64,000 bases of DNA, from positions 62,001-126,000 of the forward strand of contig CAMCLD010000001.1 of assembly GCA_945875635.1 (NCBI GenBank). The letters are read 5' to 3'. How positions within the stretch are numbered: position 1 is the first letter of the stretch; each line of letters begins with the position of its first letter. This DNA comes from an uncultured Prevotella sp. (lineage in GTDB: Bacteria; Bacteroidota; Bacteroidia; Bacteroidales; Bacteroidaceae). The notes under the pieces were generated by a model. That model was not told the origin of the DNA and did not search any database. It saw only the letters and a program-made list of their open reading frames with translations. The translations under genes and the position numbers were made by a program. Below are positions 34,255 to 42,506 of this stretch, one piece after another.

Positions 34255-35262
34255 ATGGAAAAATCAAATGAGGGTATGCATGTAAAAAACTTTCCAGAAC
34301 TGATGGATGGAAAGAAAATATTGTATATTCATGGCTTTGGCAGTTCTGGGGCTACACATACCGCACAATTGCTTAGAGATTACATGCCGGGATGTGAGGT
34401 CGTATCGCCTGATGTGCCATTGAATCCTGTGGATGCTGTGGTCATGCTCAGAGAGCTGGCTGGTAAGGAGAGTCCTGATATTGTAATAGGTACATCCATG
34501 GGTGGCATGTATGCTGAGATGCTTCATGGCTTTTACAGGATTCTCGTAAACCCGGCATTCAAGATTGGTGACACAATGAGAGAGCACGGTCTGACAGGAA
34601 TGCAAGTATTCCACAATCCGAGAAAAGATGGAGTGCAGGAGTTTATGGTCACCAAGGCTTTGGTAAAGGAGTATAAAAACATAACGGATGGGAATTTTGC
34701 AGCCGTTGATGATGAAGAAAGGAAGAAAGTGTTTGGGCTATTTGGTGATGAGGATGACGTAGTGCACACTTTCGACCTGTTCAGGGAACATTATCCCAAT
34801 GCCATTAGTTATCATGGTGGACATCGCCTTTTCGACAAGGCAGTGCTCCATTATCTCATTCCCGTTATCAGATGGATTGATGACAAACAGCAGGGTAGGG
34901 AGCGGAAGAAGGTAGTTGTCAGTATTGAGACACTAATGGATTCTTTCCTCAATCCTTTGTCCAGCATGCATAAGGCCTATGAGATGTTGATAGAGAAATA
35001 TGATGTTTATTTTATAGTTCCAGCCCTTACTTCCGACCTGCAACAAGGTGTTGAAGCCCAGCAGTGGATTGGAAAATATATAAATGCACCAGCGTGGAAC
35101 AGGGTTATATTGTCGAATAATCCAGAGATGCTTTATGCAGACTATCTCATCACATCAAAGAAGTGCCCTGATTTTCTGGGAACGGTCATTGTCTTCGGTT
35201 CAGATGATTTCAAGACGTGGGAAAGTGTGATAACGTTCTTTGATAGGCTGGGTGGACAATAG
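34255..35262 (+). CDS. YqiA-like alpha/beta hydrolase fused to a degenerate 5'-nucleotidase-like domain
   Basis: A 335-residue two-part protein. Residues 18-205 look like the YqiA/YcfP (UPF0227) esterase family: YIHGFGSSG (24-32), nucleophile Ser81 in GTSMGG, an acidic site GDEDD (164-168) and His190 in GGHRLF. Residues 216-335 resemble the C-terminal two thirds of the NT5C-like HAD nucleotidases (AYEMLIEKYDVYFIVPA, NRVILSNNPEMLYADYLI), but the first catalytic motif DxDG is replaced by SIETLMD, so phosphatase activity is unlikely. Hydrolase substrate unknown. It stands alone with its own promoter and a terminator downstream. Confidence 0.8.
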   Translation: MEKSNEGMHVKNFPELMDGKKILYIHGFGSSGATHTAQLLRDYMPGCEVVSPDVPLNPVDAVVMLRELAGKESPDIVIGTSMGGMYAEMLHGFYRILVNPAFKIGDTMREHGLTGMQVFHNPRKDGVQEFMVTKALVKEYKNITDGNFAAVDDEERKKVFGLFGDEDDVVHTFDLFREHYPNAISYHGGHRLFDKAVLHYLIPVIRWIDDKQQGRERKKVVVSIETLMDSFLNPLSSMHKAYEMLIEKYDVYFIVPALTSDLQQGVEAQQWIGKYINAPAWNRVILSNNPEMLYADYLITSKKCPDFLGTVIVFGSDDFKTWESVITFFDRLGGQ

Positions 35263-35288
35263 TAAGTATTCGGGAATGGTGGATATAG

Positions 35289-35321
35289 AAAAGCTCCCGC
35301 AAGATGGTTGCGAGAGCTTTT
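35289..35321 (+). terminator. Terminator between hydrolase fusion and rubredoxin
   Basis: AAAAGCTC (35289-35296) pairs with GAGCTTTT (35314-35321), with GCAA/TTGC inside, so it could serve both converging genes. Confidence 0.7.
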
Positions 35322-35397
35322 ATCCAAATAGGTCATATAAATACCGTCTGAGAAAGCACTCTTTGGCGGTCTGATGACCGATTGGGGTTTAATGATG

Positions 35398-35559
35398 TCA
35401 GTCTATTTCTGAAAACTCGTCCTTGCCTACAGCACATAGAGGGCATACCCAATCTTCTGGAAGGTCTTCAAATGCAGTTCCTGGTTCTATACCATTCTCT
35501 GGATCACCCTTTTCTGGGTCGTAGATGTATCCACATACATCGCAAACATACTTTTTCAT
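35398..35559 (-). CDS. Rubredoxin
   Basis: A 53-residue protein: [20 protein letters not shown] ... then [14 protein letters not shown]. The four iron ligands are Cys6, Cys9, Cys39 and Cys42 in the two CxxC knuckles, and the length is that of classic rubredoxins. It is a cytoplasmic one-electron carrier, in anaerobes often supplying oxygen- or peroxide-detoxifying enzymes. No partner enzyme is adjacent. It is divergent from nothing and convergent with the hydrolase fusion; a terminator lies between them. Confidence 0.96.
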   Translation of the reverse strand: MKKYVCDVCGYIYDPEKGDPENGIEPGTAFEDLPEDWVCPLCAVGKDEFSEID

Positions 35560-35661
35560 AATAATCCCTTTCTTTGATTTAATGTTGTATAATTTTTTAT
35601 TCTAATTCCTGTCGCCTTTTAGCGAGAGGAAGCATTTTATTTGCTCAAATGTAATTGCATG

Positions 35662-36714
35662 TTACTTTCTCATGAGGATGCTTTCTACCTTGTCGGCTAT
35701 CTCAACAGGTTCTATCCTGTTAAGGCAGGCATAGTCGCCACGGTGGCATGCCTTCTTCCCAAAAACACTGCATGGACGGCAAGGCAAATCTACCTGGACG
35801 GCATTTTCCTCGCTTTGTCCCCATCCCATGAATCCTGCGCAAGGATGTGTCGCACCCCACACGCTGACAACAGGTATGGCAACAAGAGATGCCAGATGCA
35901 TGTTGGCACTGTCCATAGACACCATGACATCAAGATAACTCATGAGTGAGAGTTCCTTGTCGAGTCCTTTCAGAGTTCCTGCCACGCATATACACTGCTT
36001 GTTCTTTTCTGCCCATCCATTCATTATCTCCTGTTCTTTGCGTCCACCTCCGAAAAGGAAAATCCTGCTATTAGGATGCCGTTGTGTTATGATGTCTATA
36101 ACCGTCTCCATCTTGTCAGGAGGGTATATCTTGCCAGTGTGGGCGGCGAATGGAGCGATGCCTATCCATTGCTGGAATGATTTTTTTTCGGGAATGGCTG
36201 GAGCCAGTGAACGTATCTCGCCCCTTTGTTCTGAGAATATAGAGCGGAAAGAGCATTCTATAGGGTAGCCAAGTCGTGCAAGTACATCAGCGTAGTTGTC
36301 AAAAGCGGATGGCAGGGGTGACATGCCCTTGTAACCTAACCTGCATAGCCTCTGTCTGTCGGTGCGGTGCTTGTCGATATGCTCTACCCTGTACTGGTCA
36401 ATGGTGAATCTCATGCGAAGGTATTTTGTCCGCAGGACATCGTGCATGTCAGCAACAGCCGTGAAGTGTTTCGCGGAGAGTCGTCTGTATAGAACATTGA
36501 GTCCGTGCAGACCACTCTCTTCTCCGTTAATGTCGGTTTCCATAAATCCCACATTATCGGAGATGTTCTCGAAGAATGGACGTGCGAAAGGCTTGCTTAG
36601 GACCGTTATTCTCAAGTTAGGATATTGCCTTGCAAGTGAGAATGTTACGGGAACAAGCATAGCTACATCGCCCATAGCAGAGAGCCGCATTATAAGCAGG
36701 TGCTCGGTCTTCAT
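35662..36714 (-). CDS. Glycosyltransferase family 9 (heptosyltransferase-like) protein
   Basis: A 350-residue GT-B enzyme of the ADP-heptose:LPS heptosyltransferase family. The N-terminus LLIMRLSAMGDVAMLVPV has the conserved R-x-S-x-x-GD(V/I) motif; IGIAPFAAHTGKIYPPDKM and VSMDSANMHLASLVAIPVVSVWGATHP form the donor site. A Cys-rich segment CRPCSVFGKKACHRGDYAC near the end is typical of Bacteroidota members. It probably adds a heptose-like sugar to LPS core in the cytoplasm. It follows the DUF4254 gene after 23 bases. Confidence 0.92.
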   Translation of the reverse strand: MKTEHLLIMRLSAMGDVAMLVPVTFSLARQYPNLRITVLSKPFARPFFENISDNVGFMETDINGEESGLHGLNVLYRRLSAKHFTAVADMHDVLRTKYLRMRFTIDQYRVEHIDKHRTDRQRLCRLGYKGMSPLPSAFDNYADVLARLGYPIECSFRSIFSEQRGEIRSLAPAIPEKKSFQQWIGIAPFAAHTGKIYPPDKMETVIDIITQRHPNSRIFLFGGGRKEQEIMNGWAEKNKQCICVAGTLKGLDKELSLMSYLDVMVSMDSANMHLASLVAIPVVSVWGATHPCAGFMGWGQSEENAVQVDLPCRPCSVFGKKACHRGDYACLNRIEPVEIADKVESILMRK

Positions 36715-36737
36715 GTCATGTTTGTTTACTTGTTCTT

Positions 36738-37346
36738 CTATTGTTTGTTGGAGTAGAGTACAGGATTGGTGGATGGGTCATTGTACATCTTCATCTGCCT
36801 ATACACTTTCATGTACTTTCTGCCTTCCTGAATGTCTTCCAGAAGCTGGTCTATTGCTGTGCCGAGGTCAATTTGCTGCTCGGCAAGCACGTTAAGCTTT
36901 TCCTGGCATTTCCTGATGTGTTCCTCTGCCACATCTGTTCGTTCCACCTGCTCTCGCATGTGGTATATTTTCAAGGCAAGAATGGACAGCCTGTCTATTG
37001 CCCATGCCGGACTCTCCGTGTTTATTGTTGCGTCAGCGTTAGGCTTTACATCGCTGAACTGTTGCCTGAAGTATGAGTCTATCTGCTCCACCAAGTCTGT
37101 CCTGTCCTGATTGGAACGGTCTATGCGTCTTTTAAGGTTGAGAGCCTCGACAGGGTCTATGTGCGGGTCTCTGATAATGTCCTCGAAATGCCATTGGACA
37201 GTGTCTATCCAGCACTTGAGATAGAGTCTGTTTTCAATGGAGTCTCTGTCGTAAGGATTGTTGATAGGTGTGTTTACATCATCCTTGATGTGATAGTCCC
37301 TGATTGCCTGGTTGAAGATTTCGTTGCAATGTTCTGTGAATGACAT
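36738..37346 (-). CDS. DUF4254 protein
   Basis: A 202-residue, charged, mostly helical protein with no signal peptide or membrane segment. Conserved-looking blocks are NPYDRDSIENRLYLKCWIDT, WHFEDIIRDP and LNLKRRIDRSNQDRTDLVE, which fit DUF4254, a family that is commonly next to heptosyltransferase genes in Bacteroidota, as here. It may help regulate or scaffold LPS core synthesis, but that is inference from neighbourhood. It heads the two-gene unit and has a full consensus promoter. Confidence 0.85.
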   Translation of the reverse strand: MSFTEHCNEIFNQAIRDYHIKDDVNTPINNPYDRDSIENRLYLKCWIDTVQWHFEDIIRDPHIDPVEALNLKRRIDRSNQDRTDLVEQIDSYFRQQFSDVKPNADATINTESPAWAIDRLSILALKIYHMREQVERTDVAEEHIRKCQEKLNVLAEQQIDLGTAIDQLLEDIQEGRKYMKVYRQMKMYNDPSTNPVLYSNKQ

Positions 37347-37421
37347 ATTACTTTATATTTTAATTTCTTTATATATATAATAAGGTGTGTTCCCTTGCGC
37401 CTTTCATAGTTCTTGCTGTTT

Positions 37422-37438
37422 ACATGTCCGGGACATGT
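37422..37438 (+). promoter_or_regulatory. 17-bp palindrome in the DUF4254 leader
   Basis: ACATGTCC-G-GGACATGT is a perfect palindrome with a single central base. It lies about 60 bases downstream of the predicted DUF4254 transcription start, where a repressor or a small hairpin could act. Confidence 0.5.
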
Positions 37439-37501
37439 CCTGTGTTGTTTGCAGGATTGCTGTATGTGTGACGTTAACAGGGAAAATCCCCTTATCATTT
37501 G

Positions 37502-37532
37502 CAAATATAAATGATTTTGCCTAATAGACAAA
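37502..37532 (-). promoter_or_regulatory. DUF4254 promoter (-33 and -7)
   Basis: Reverse strand: TTTG (37529-37532), 19 bases, TATATTTG (37502-37509). Full consensus; leader of about 150 bases. Confidence 0.7.
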
Positions 37533-37689
37533 ATTTTATAGGGATTTTTTCATTGCAGCTAGAAAAATGACAAGTGTGGAGACAGATAGTAATGTGTATT
37601 ATAACGAAATAAATAGGTTGAAAAACGTCAAAAAACATGCACAATATATGGGTGTGTGTGCATGTTTTGTAAGTTTTTTGATAAAAATA

Positions 37690-37721
37690 TTTGCACAAAT
37701 GAATTTAATTTTGTTCCTTTG
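37690..37721 (+). promoter_or_regulatory. acpP promoter
   Basis: TTTG (37690-37693), 20 bases, TTCCTTTG (37714-37721, one mismatch to TAnnTTTG). A perfect -7 TAATTTTG at 37706-37713 overlaps the spacing region and is an alternative. Confidence 0.55.
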
Positions 37722-37772
37722 CAACCGATTTGAAATAGAATATTTAATAATAACCATTAAAAAACTACAATC

Positions 37773-38009
37773 ATGTCAGAAATTGAAAGCAAAGTAAAAG
37801 CAATTATCGTTGACAAACTCGGTGTTGATGAGGCAGATGTTAAGCCAGAGGCAAGCTTCACTAACGACCTTGGTGCAGACTCTCTTGATACAGTAGAGCT
37901 CATCATGGAGTTTGAGAAAGAGTTCGGTGTAAACATCCCAGACGACCAGGCTGAGAAGATTGGTACCGTTGGTGACGCTATCTCATACATTGAGGCAAAT
38001 ACAAAATAA
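37773..38009 (+). CDS. acpP: Acyl carrier protein
   Basis: A 78-residue acidic carrier protein. The phosphopantetheine serine is Ser37 in [13 protein letters not shown]. It carries growing acyl chains for fatty acid and lipid A synthesis. fabF follows 274 bases downstream on the same strand, the common acpP-fabF order. Two hairpins lie in the gap, so part of the acpP transcript probably ends before fabF, giving higher acpP than fabF expression. Confidence 0.98.
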   Translation: MSEIESKVKAIIVDKLGVDEADVKPEASFTNDLGADSLDTVELIMEFEKEFGVNIPDDQAEKIGTVGDAISYIEANTK

Positions 38010-38011
38010 TC

Positions 38012-38034
38012 TATCCACTAAACGATAGTGGATA
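38012..38034 (+). terminator. Hairpin directly after acpP
   Basis: TATCCACTA-AACGA-TAGTGGATA, nine exact base pairs, right after the stop. Without a T run it may stabilise the 3' end or attenuate rather than fully terminate. Confidence 0.55.
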
Positions 38035-38037
38035 AAT

Positions 38038-38090
38038 AATCAGGAATTACGAAGCTTGGTATTCTAAAAATGGCTTCATAATTCCTGATT
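38038..38090 (+). terminator. Second hairpin between acpP and fabF
   Basis: AATCAGGAATTA (38038-38049) pairs with TAATTCCTGATT (38079-38090), with GAAGC/GCTTC inside. Likely partial terminator between acpP and fabF. Confidence 0.6.
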
Positions 38091-38283
38091 TAGTAATATT
38101 CCGACATCTGGCTATTCAGTCCAATATACCAGGAAAAGTCGGCATTGATGTTTGACAGTATTCAAACACGCTATAATAAGAATCATTATAAATCGTTTCC
38201 CCACAACTTGGAAACAGGACATCACTTTTCTTGAGAAGGGCTGAGACCTGAAGTTTGGGTAAACATTAATAATAACTATACAA

Positions 38284-39546
38284 ATGGAATTAAAGAGAGT
38301 AGTAGTAACAGGACTCGGAGCAGTCACACCTGTGGGAAACACCCCAGAGGAGACATGGGAGAACCTTGTTGCAGGAAAGAGTGGCGCTGCGCCAATCACT
38401 CATTTTGACGCTTCCCTCTTCAAGACGCAGTTTGCTTGCGAGGTGAAGGACCTTAATATCAATGACTGGATAGATCGTAAAGAAGCCCGCAAACTTGACC
38501 GCTACACACAGTTGGCAATGATTAGTGCCATGCAGGGTGTAAAAGACTCAGGGTTGGATTTGGAAAAGGAAGACCTAAACCGCATTGGTGTCGTTTACGG
38601 TGTAGGTATCGGAGGCATCAAGACTTTCGAGGATGAGGTGACATATTATGGTTGCAACAAGGAGAATGGTCCTAAGTTCAATCCTTTCTTCATACCAAAG
38701 ATGATTGCCGATATCGCTTCCGGACATATTTCAATACATTTCGGTTTCCATGGACCAAACTATACAACTACAAGTGCATGTGCATCATCAAGCAACGCTC
38801 TTGCTGACGCATTCAATCTTATCAGACTTGGTAAGGCAAATGTCATTGTCAGTGGTGGAGCAGAGGCTGCTATATGTGCATGTGGAGTAGGAGGCTTCAA
38901 CGCAATGAAGGCTCTGTCCACACGTAATGACGAGCCTGAAAAGGCAAGCCGTCCTTTCAGTGCAAGCCGCGATGGTTTTGTTATGGCAGAGGGTGCTGGA
39001 TGCCTCATCCTTGAGGAACTCGAGCATGCTAAGGCACGTGGAGCCAAGATATATGCCGAGATGGTAGGCGAGGGTGAGAGCGCAGATGCATATCATATCA
39101 CAGCTTCTCATCCAGAGGGACTTGGAGCTAAGCTTGTAATGCAGAATGCACTTGAAGACGCAGGCATGAAGCCAGAGGACATCGACTATATCAATGTTCA
39201 CGGAACATCTACACATGTTGGAGACATCTCTGAGTCAAAGGCTATCAAGGAAGTGTTCGGTGATGCTGCATACAAGCTAAACATATCTTCTACCAAGTCC
39301 ATGACAGGACACATGCTTGGAGCAGCAGGTGCCGTAGAGGCAATGGTTGCCGTCCTTTCTGTGAAGAATGATATCGTTCCTCCAACCATCAACCATGAGG
39401 AAGGTGACGAGGATCCGGAACTCGACTATAATCTGAATTTCACCTTCAACAAGGCACAGAAGCGTGAGGTTAGAGCTGCTATGAGCAATACTTTCGGTTT
39501 TGGAGGACACAATGCTTGCGTTATCTTCAAGAAATATGCTGAATGA
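38284..39546 (+). CDS. fabF: Beta-ketoacyl-ACP synthase II
   Basis: A 420-residue condensing enzyme of fatty acid elongation. N-terminal RVVVTGLGAVTPVG, nucleophile Cys166 in TTTSACASSSNA, and the two catalytic histidines in HGTSTHVGD and TGHMLGAAGAVEA. The length and ending (MSNTFGFGGHNACVIFKK) are normal for FabF. The rnc start lies inside its last codons, so the two are translationally coupled. Confidence 0.97.
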   Translation: MELKRVVVTGLGAVTPVGNTPEETWENLVAGKSGAAPITHFDASLFKTQFACEVKDLNINDWIDRKEARKLDRYTQLAMISAMQGVKDSGLDLEKEDLNRIGVVYGVGIGGIKTFEDEVTYYGCNKENGPKFNPFFIPKMIADIASGHISIHFGFHGPNYTTTSACASSSNALADAFNLIRLGKANVIVSGGAEAAICACGVGGFNAMKALSTRNDEPEKASRPFSASRDGFVMAEGAGCLILEELEHAKARGAKIYAEMVGEGESADAYHITASHPEGLGAKLVMQNALEDAGMKPEDIDYINVHGTSTHVGDISESKAIKEVFGDAAYKLNISSTKSMTGHMLGAAGAVEAMVAVLSVKNDIVPPTINHEEGDEDPELDYNLNFTFNKAQKREVRAAMSNTFGFGGHNACVIFKKYAE

Positions 39547-40465
39547 TCTATTAGACAGGATAAAGCTCCCGTTCCGTAAGGAAAAGGAGCTTTATTCTTC
39601 TTTATATTCTATTATCGGACGTTATCCTAAGAACATTGACTATTACAAGCTCGCTCTCATGCATAAGAGCGTGGCGAGGCGCAATGCGAAAGGAAGGCCA
39701 CTGAACAATGAAAGGCTCGAGTTTTTGGGAGATGCCATTCTTGATGCCATTGTGGGCGATATAGTATATCAGCATTTTCCAACCAAAAGAGAAGGATTCC
39801 TTACAAATACCCGTTCAAAGATAGTACAGAGAGACTCTCTCAACAAAATTGCGGGAGAGATGGGCATTGACAAACTCGTATTGTCAAGTGGTCAGGCTAA
39901 TTCGCACAACAGCTATATGGGGGGAAACGCTTTTGAGGCCCTCGTAGGTGCGCTTTATCTTGACCATGGATACAATGCCTGTCACAAGTTTATGGAAAAG
40001 AGAATCCTCGGTGAGCTGATAAACATCGACAAGGTAGCATATAAGATAATTAACTTCAAGTCGAAATTGATAGAATGGACACAGAGAAACCATATCGACA
40101 TCGTTTTCGAACTTGTAGAGCAGACGGTGGACAATAGCAGTCCAGTCTTTCATACACGCATCCTTCTCGAGGGAATAGAGAGTGGCAGAGGAAAAGGGTA
40201 TTCAAAGAAAGAGAGCCAGCAGAACGCTGCAAAGGAGGTGATATCCAGATTGCGTAGCGACAAGAAATTCTCAAACATGATATTCGATGAGAAAAGCAAG
40301 CGTACGAGCATGGAGGAGGAACCCATATCAGTAATAGAGGACCTTTGTCCATCTGCCGACAGTGTTGATGAGTCGCAGCAAACGGAAACCGAAGACAATA
40401 ACCTTCATGAAGAAATGTCAAGAGAGGACATCATCGCTATGGCTGAGGATAAGGCATATGAGTAA
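39536..40465 (+). CDS. rnc: Ribonuclease III
   Basis: A 309-residue enzyme that cuts double-stranded RNA in rRNA and mRNA maturation. The signature NNERLEFLGDAILDAIVGD and the second acidic motif GNAFEALVGALYLDHG belong to the RNase III domain (about 20-165); a double-stranded RNA-binding domain follows (about 175-245, GRGKGYSKKESQQNAAKEVI). An acidic C-terminal tail of about 50 residues (EEEPISVIEDL..., ending DKAYE) goes beyond the usual family length. I start at 39536 (MLNDLLD), overlapping the fabF stop by 11 bases. Confidence 0.95.
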   Translation: MLNDLLDRIKLPFRKEKELYSSLYSIIGRYPKNIDYYKLALMHKSVARRNAKGRPLNNERLEFLGDAILDAIVGDIVYQHFPTKREGFLTNTRSKIVQRDSLNKIAGEMGIDKLVLSSGQANSHNSYMGGNAFEALVGALYLDHGYNACHKFMEKRILGELINIDKVAYKIINFKSKLIEWTQRNHIDIVFELVEQTVDNSSPVFHTRILLEGIESGRGKGYSKKESQQNAAKEVISRLRSDKKFSNMIFDEKSKRTSMEEEPISVIEDLCPSADSVDESQQTETEDNNLHEEMSREDIIAMAEDKAYE

Positions 40466-40520
40466 CTCTTGTTACATTGTCCTTGTGTATGCTCTATCCC
40501 CGTAATATTTATCTACCCAT

Positions 40521-40579
40521 AAAAGTGCTTATGTTTTTCTGCGGAAGAAATATCAATAGCAGGAAAATATAAGCATTTT
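40521..40579 (+). terminator. Imperfect hairpin after rnc
   Basis: AAAAGTGCTTATGTTTTTCTGC (40521-40542) and GCAGGAAAATATAAGCATTTT (40559-40579) pair along nearly their whole length. It lies between converging rnc and the kinase gene and may serve as a terminator for rnc. Confidence 0.6.
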
Positions 40580-40612
40580 AAACTTGCACCACCATTTTTC
40601 TTTGTAGCACTG

Positions 40613-40666
40613 CCATTTTTTCAAAGGACTTTATTTAACATAAACCACTTTTTCAAGGGACTTCAT
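40613..40666 (+). repeat. Two 22-bp direct repeats
   Basis: 40613-40634 (CCATTTTTTCAAAGGACTTT plus AT) and 40645-40666 (CCACTTTTTCAAGGGACTTC plus AT) match at 19 of 22 bases. No function is apparent. Confidence 0.65.
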
Positions 40667-40754
40667 CGTTGCTTTTCTTTGCATATTATCTTTTTTGGGG
40701 TATCAAAGTTACGTCTATTCTCAGAATTAAACAAGGTTGTTTAAAACAAAGTTG

Positions 40755-42416
40755 TTAATACTTAAATGTACTTCCTCCAAGGAATTCTCTAAGAAGGCTG
40801 TTTGGCGGCAGGCTCCTGAACTGCACAGGCTTGAAGTATCTCAGGAACTTCAGCAATCGGTAGGCCTCGCAATATTCCTCACAGTTTTCCGGTACCTGTT
40901 CCAGCAACGGTTCAGCTTGCGCCTTTATGACACCAAGTTCGTATATCATGGCAGAATTGAACATCATATCCGCATTCTCCTGATAAGGGAATATCCATTT
41001 GTTTTCTCCAGCTCTTACAGAAGGCCATCTCCTTATAGTCTCCTCGGCTGAGCATCCCCTGTATTTATAGTCCCTTATTATTCTGCGGAGCAGTCGGTTG
41101 TCAGTTGTCGGTATGTAGTTATGATGGTCAAGCAGGATGGTTGTAAGTGCCGATACATAAATTCTGAACTTGCGGTTTTCCGGAATCTGTGATGTCAGTT
41201 CTGGGTTGAGCGCATGAATGCCTTCCACTATTAGCACATTGTTGCTTTCCATCTTGAGTTTCTTGCCACTCTTCTCGCTCTTGCCAGTTTGGAAATTGTA
41301 TTTTGGCAGTTCCACTTCCTCACCGTTGAACAGTTTGCTGAATTGTTCGTTTATAAGTGGAATGTTTAGTGCATAGATACTTTCATAGTCATATTCTCCG
41401 CTCTCATCCCTTGGAGTGTCTTCCCTGTTTACAAAATAATCATCAAGTGAAATCTGCAAAGGCTTGATGCCGTTTGTGAGCAGTTGTATTGACAAGCGTT
41501 TGCAAGTGGTGGTCTTTCCCGAAGAAGACGGTCCAGCGAGCAAAACGACCTTCACGTCCTTTCTTGATGCTATTTCGTCGGCCATTTTCGCAATTTTCTT
41601 TTCCTGAAGAGCCTCCGAGATGTTTACGATGTCGTTAGTCCATCCTTTCATCACAGCCTGGTTGAAGACTCCAACTGTATCAATGCCCAGTATCTGTTGC
41701 CATCTATGATGTTCCTTGAATATCTCGAACATCTTGTCCTGTCTTATCAGTGCACCTAATTCATTTGGGTTTTGCCTTGTTGGTGTCCGCAGCAACATTC
41801 CGTCGTAATATTTCTCCAATCCGAAGACCGACAGCTGGCTTGTGTTTGTGAGCATCGTGCCATAATAATAGTCTTTATAATCATCAATGGTATAGTATGT
41901 AGTGTAAAGATTACCAATGCTTTTCAGTAGGCTCACCTTTGACTCGGCACCCATTTCCTCAAACATTCTTATTGCGTCCTCGGCAGGTGCCTCGTGACGT
42001 CTGATAGGTATTGCAGCCTTCACAATCTCTTCCATTCTTTTGCGTATTGCCTCCACGTCCTTGTCGGCAACCTCCCTGCCAATGCGCAGGTCGCAGTAAT
42101 ATCCGTTCGATACAGGAATGTCAATCACCACCTTTCCTTCTGGGTATAGGTCATTGACAGCCTTGCACAGGACAAAAAAGAGGCTTCTGGTATATGCTCT
42201 CATGCCGCTTGCAGAGTCCAGTCCAAGAAATTCAATGTCCTTGTTATGGTATAGTCTGTAGTTGAGTCCCTCTACCTTGTTGTTAACCTTTGCACTGACG
42301 GGTCCGTATGGAATATTGAGATTTAATTCGCGGTATGCATCAGAAAGTGTACTTCCGATTGGGATATTCAGCTTTTTTTTATTATTTTTGCAACGGATTT
42401 GTATTAATTGTTTCAT
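40755..42416 (-). CDS. Nucleoside (uridine-like) kinase with N-terminal ThrRS-like domains
   Basis: A 553-residue protein. Residues 1-65 look like a TGS domain and about 70-270 like the second additional domain of threonyl-tRNA synthetase; 285-500 form a P-loop kinase of the uridine kinase/phosphoribulokinase type with Walker A GPSSSGKTT (295-303), then SLDDYFVNREDTPRD and IVEGIHALN. This architecture is known in several phyla and is annotated as nucleoside kinase; what it phosphorylates in the cell and why it carries the synthetase-like part are not settled. Divergent from the Na/Pi symporter gene. Confidence 0.88.
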   Translation of the reverse strand: MKQLIQIRCKNNKKKLNIPIGSTLSDAYRELNLNIPYGPVSAKVNNKVEGLNYRLYHNKDIEFLGLDSASGMRAYTRSLFFVLCKAVNDLYPEGKVVIDIPVSNGYYCDLRIGREVADKDVEAIRKRMEEIVKAAIPIRRHEAPAEDAIRMFEEMGAESKVSLLKSIGNLYTTYYTIDDYKDYYYGTMLTNTSQLSVFGLEKYYDGMLLRTPTRQNPNELGALIRQDKMFEIFKEHHRWQQILGIDTVGVFNQAVMKGWTNDIVNISEALQEKKIAKMADEIASRKDVKVVLLAGPSSSGKTTTCKRLSIQLLTNGIKPLQISLDDYFVNREDTPRDESGEYDYESIYALNIPLINEQFSKLFNGEEVELPKYNFQTGKSEKSGKKLKMESNNVLIVEGIHALNPELTSQIPENRKFRIYVSALTTILLDHHNYIPTTDNRLLRRIIRDYKYRGCSAEETIRRWPSVRAGENKWIFPYQENADMMFNSAMIYELGVIKAQAEPLLEQVPENCEEYCEAYRLLKFLRYFKPVQFRSLPPNSLLREFLGGSTFKY

Positions 42417-42506
42417 AGCTTGTATGGTTTAGAGTCTTTTTCAGGTGTAAAGTTACTCAAATTATCCGAGACATGACACTGTTGAAACACAATTATAATA
42501 TAAAAT

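Larger units (their letters stand above)
37347..37772 (+). other. 426-base divergent regulatory region
   Basis: No gene is seen. It contains a 17-bp palindrome (37422-37438), the DUF4254 promoter (37502-37532, minus) and the acpP promoter (37690-37721, plus). A 76-codon frame that runs from 37567 into acpP overlaps that promoter and is not a gene. Confidence 0.65.

Noticed and set aside
37567..37797. 76-codon frame running into acpP
   Set aside because: It spans the acpP promoter and overlaps the start of acpP out of frame.
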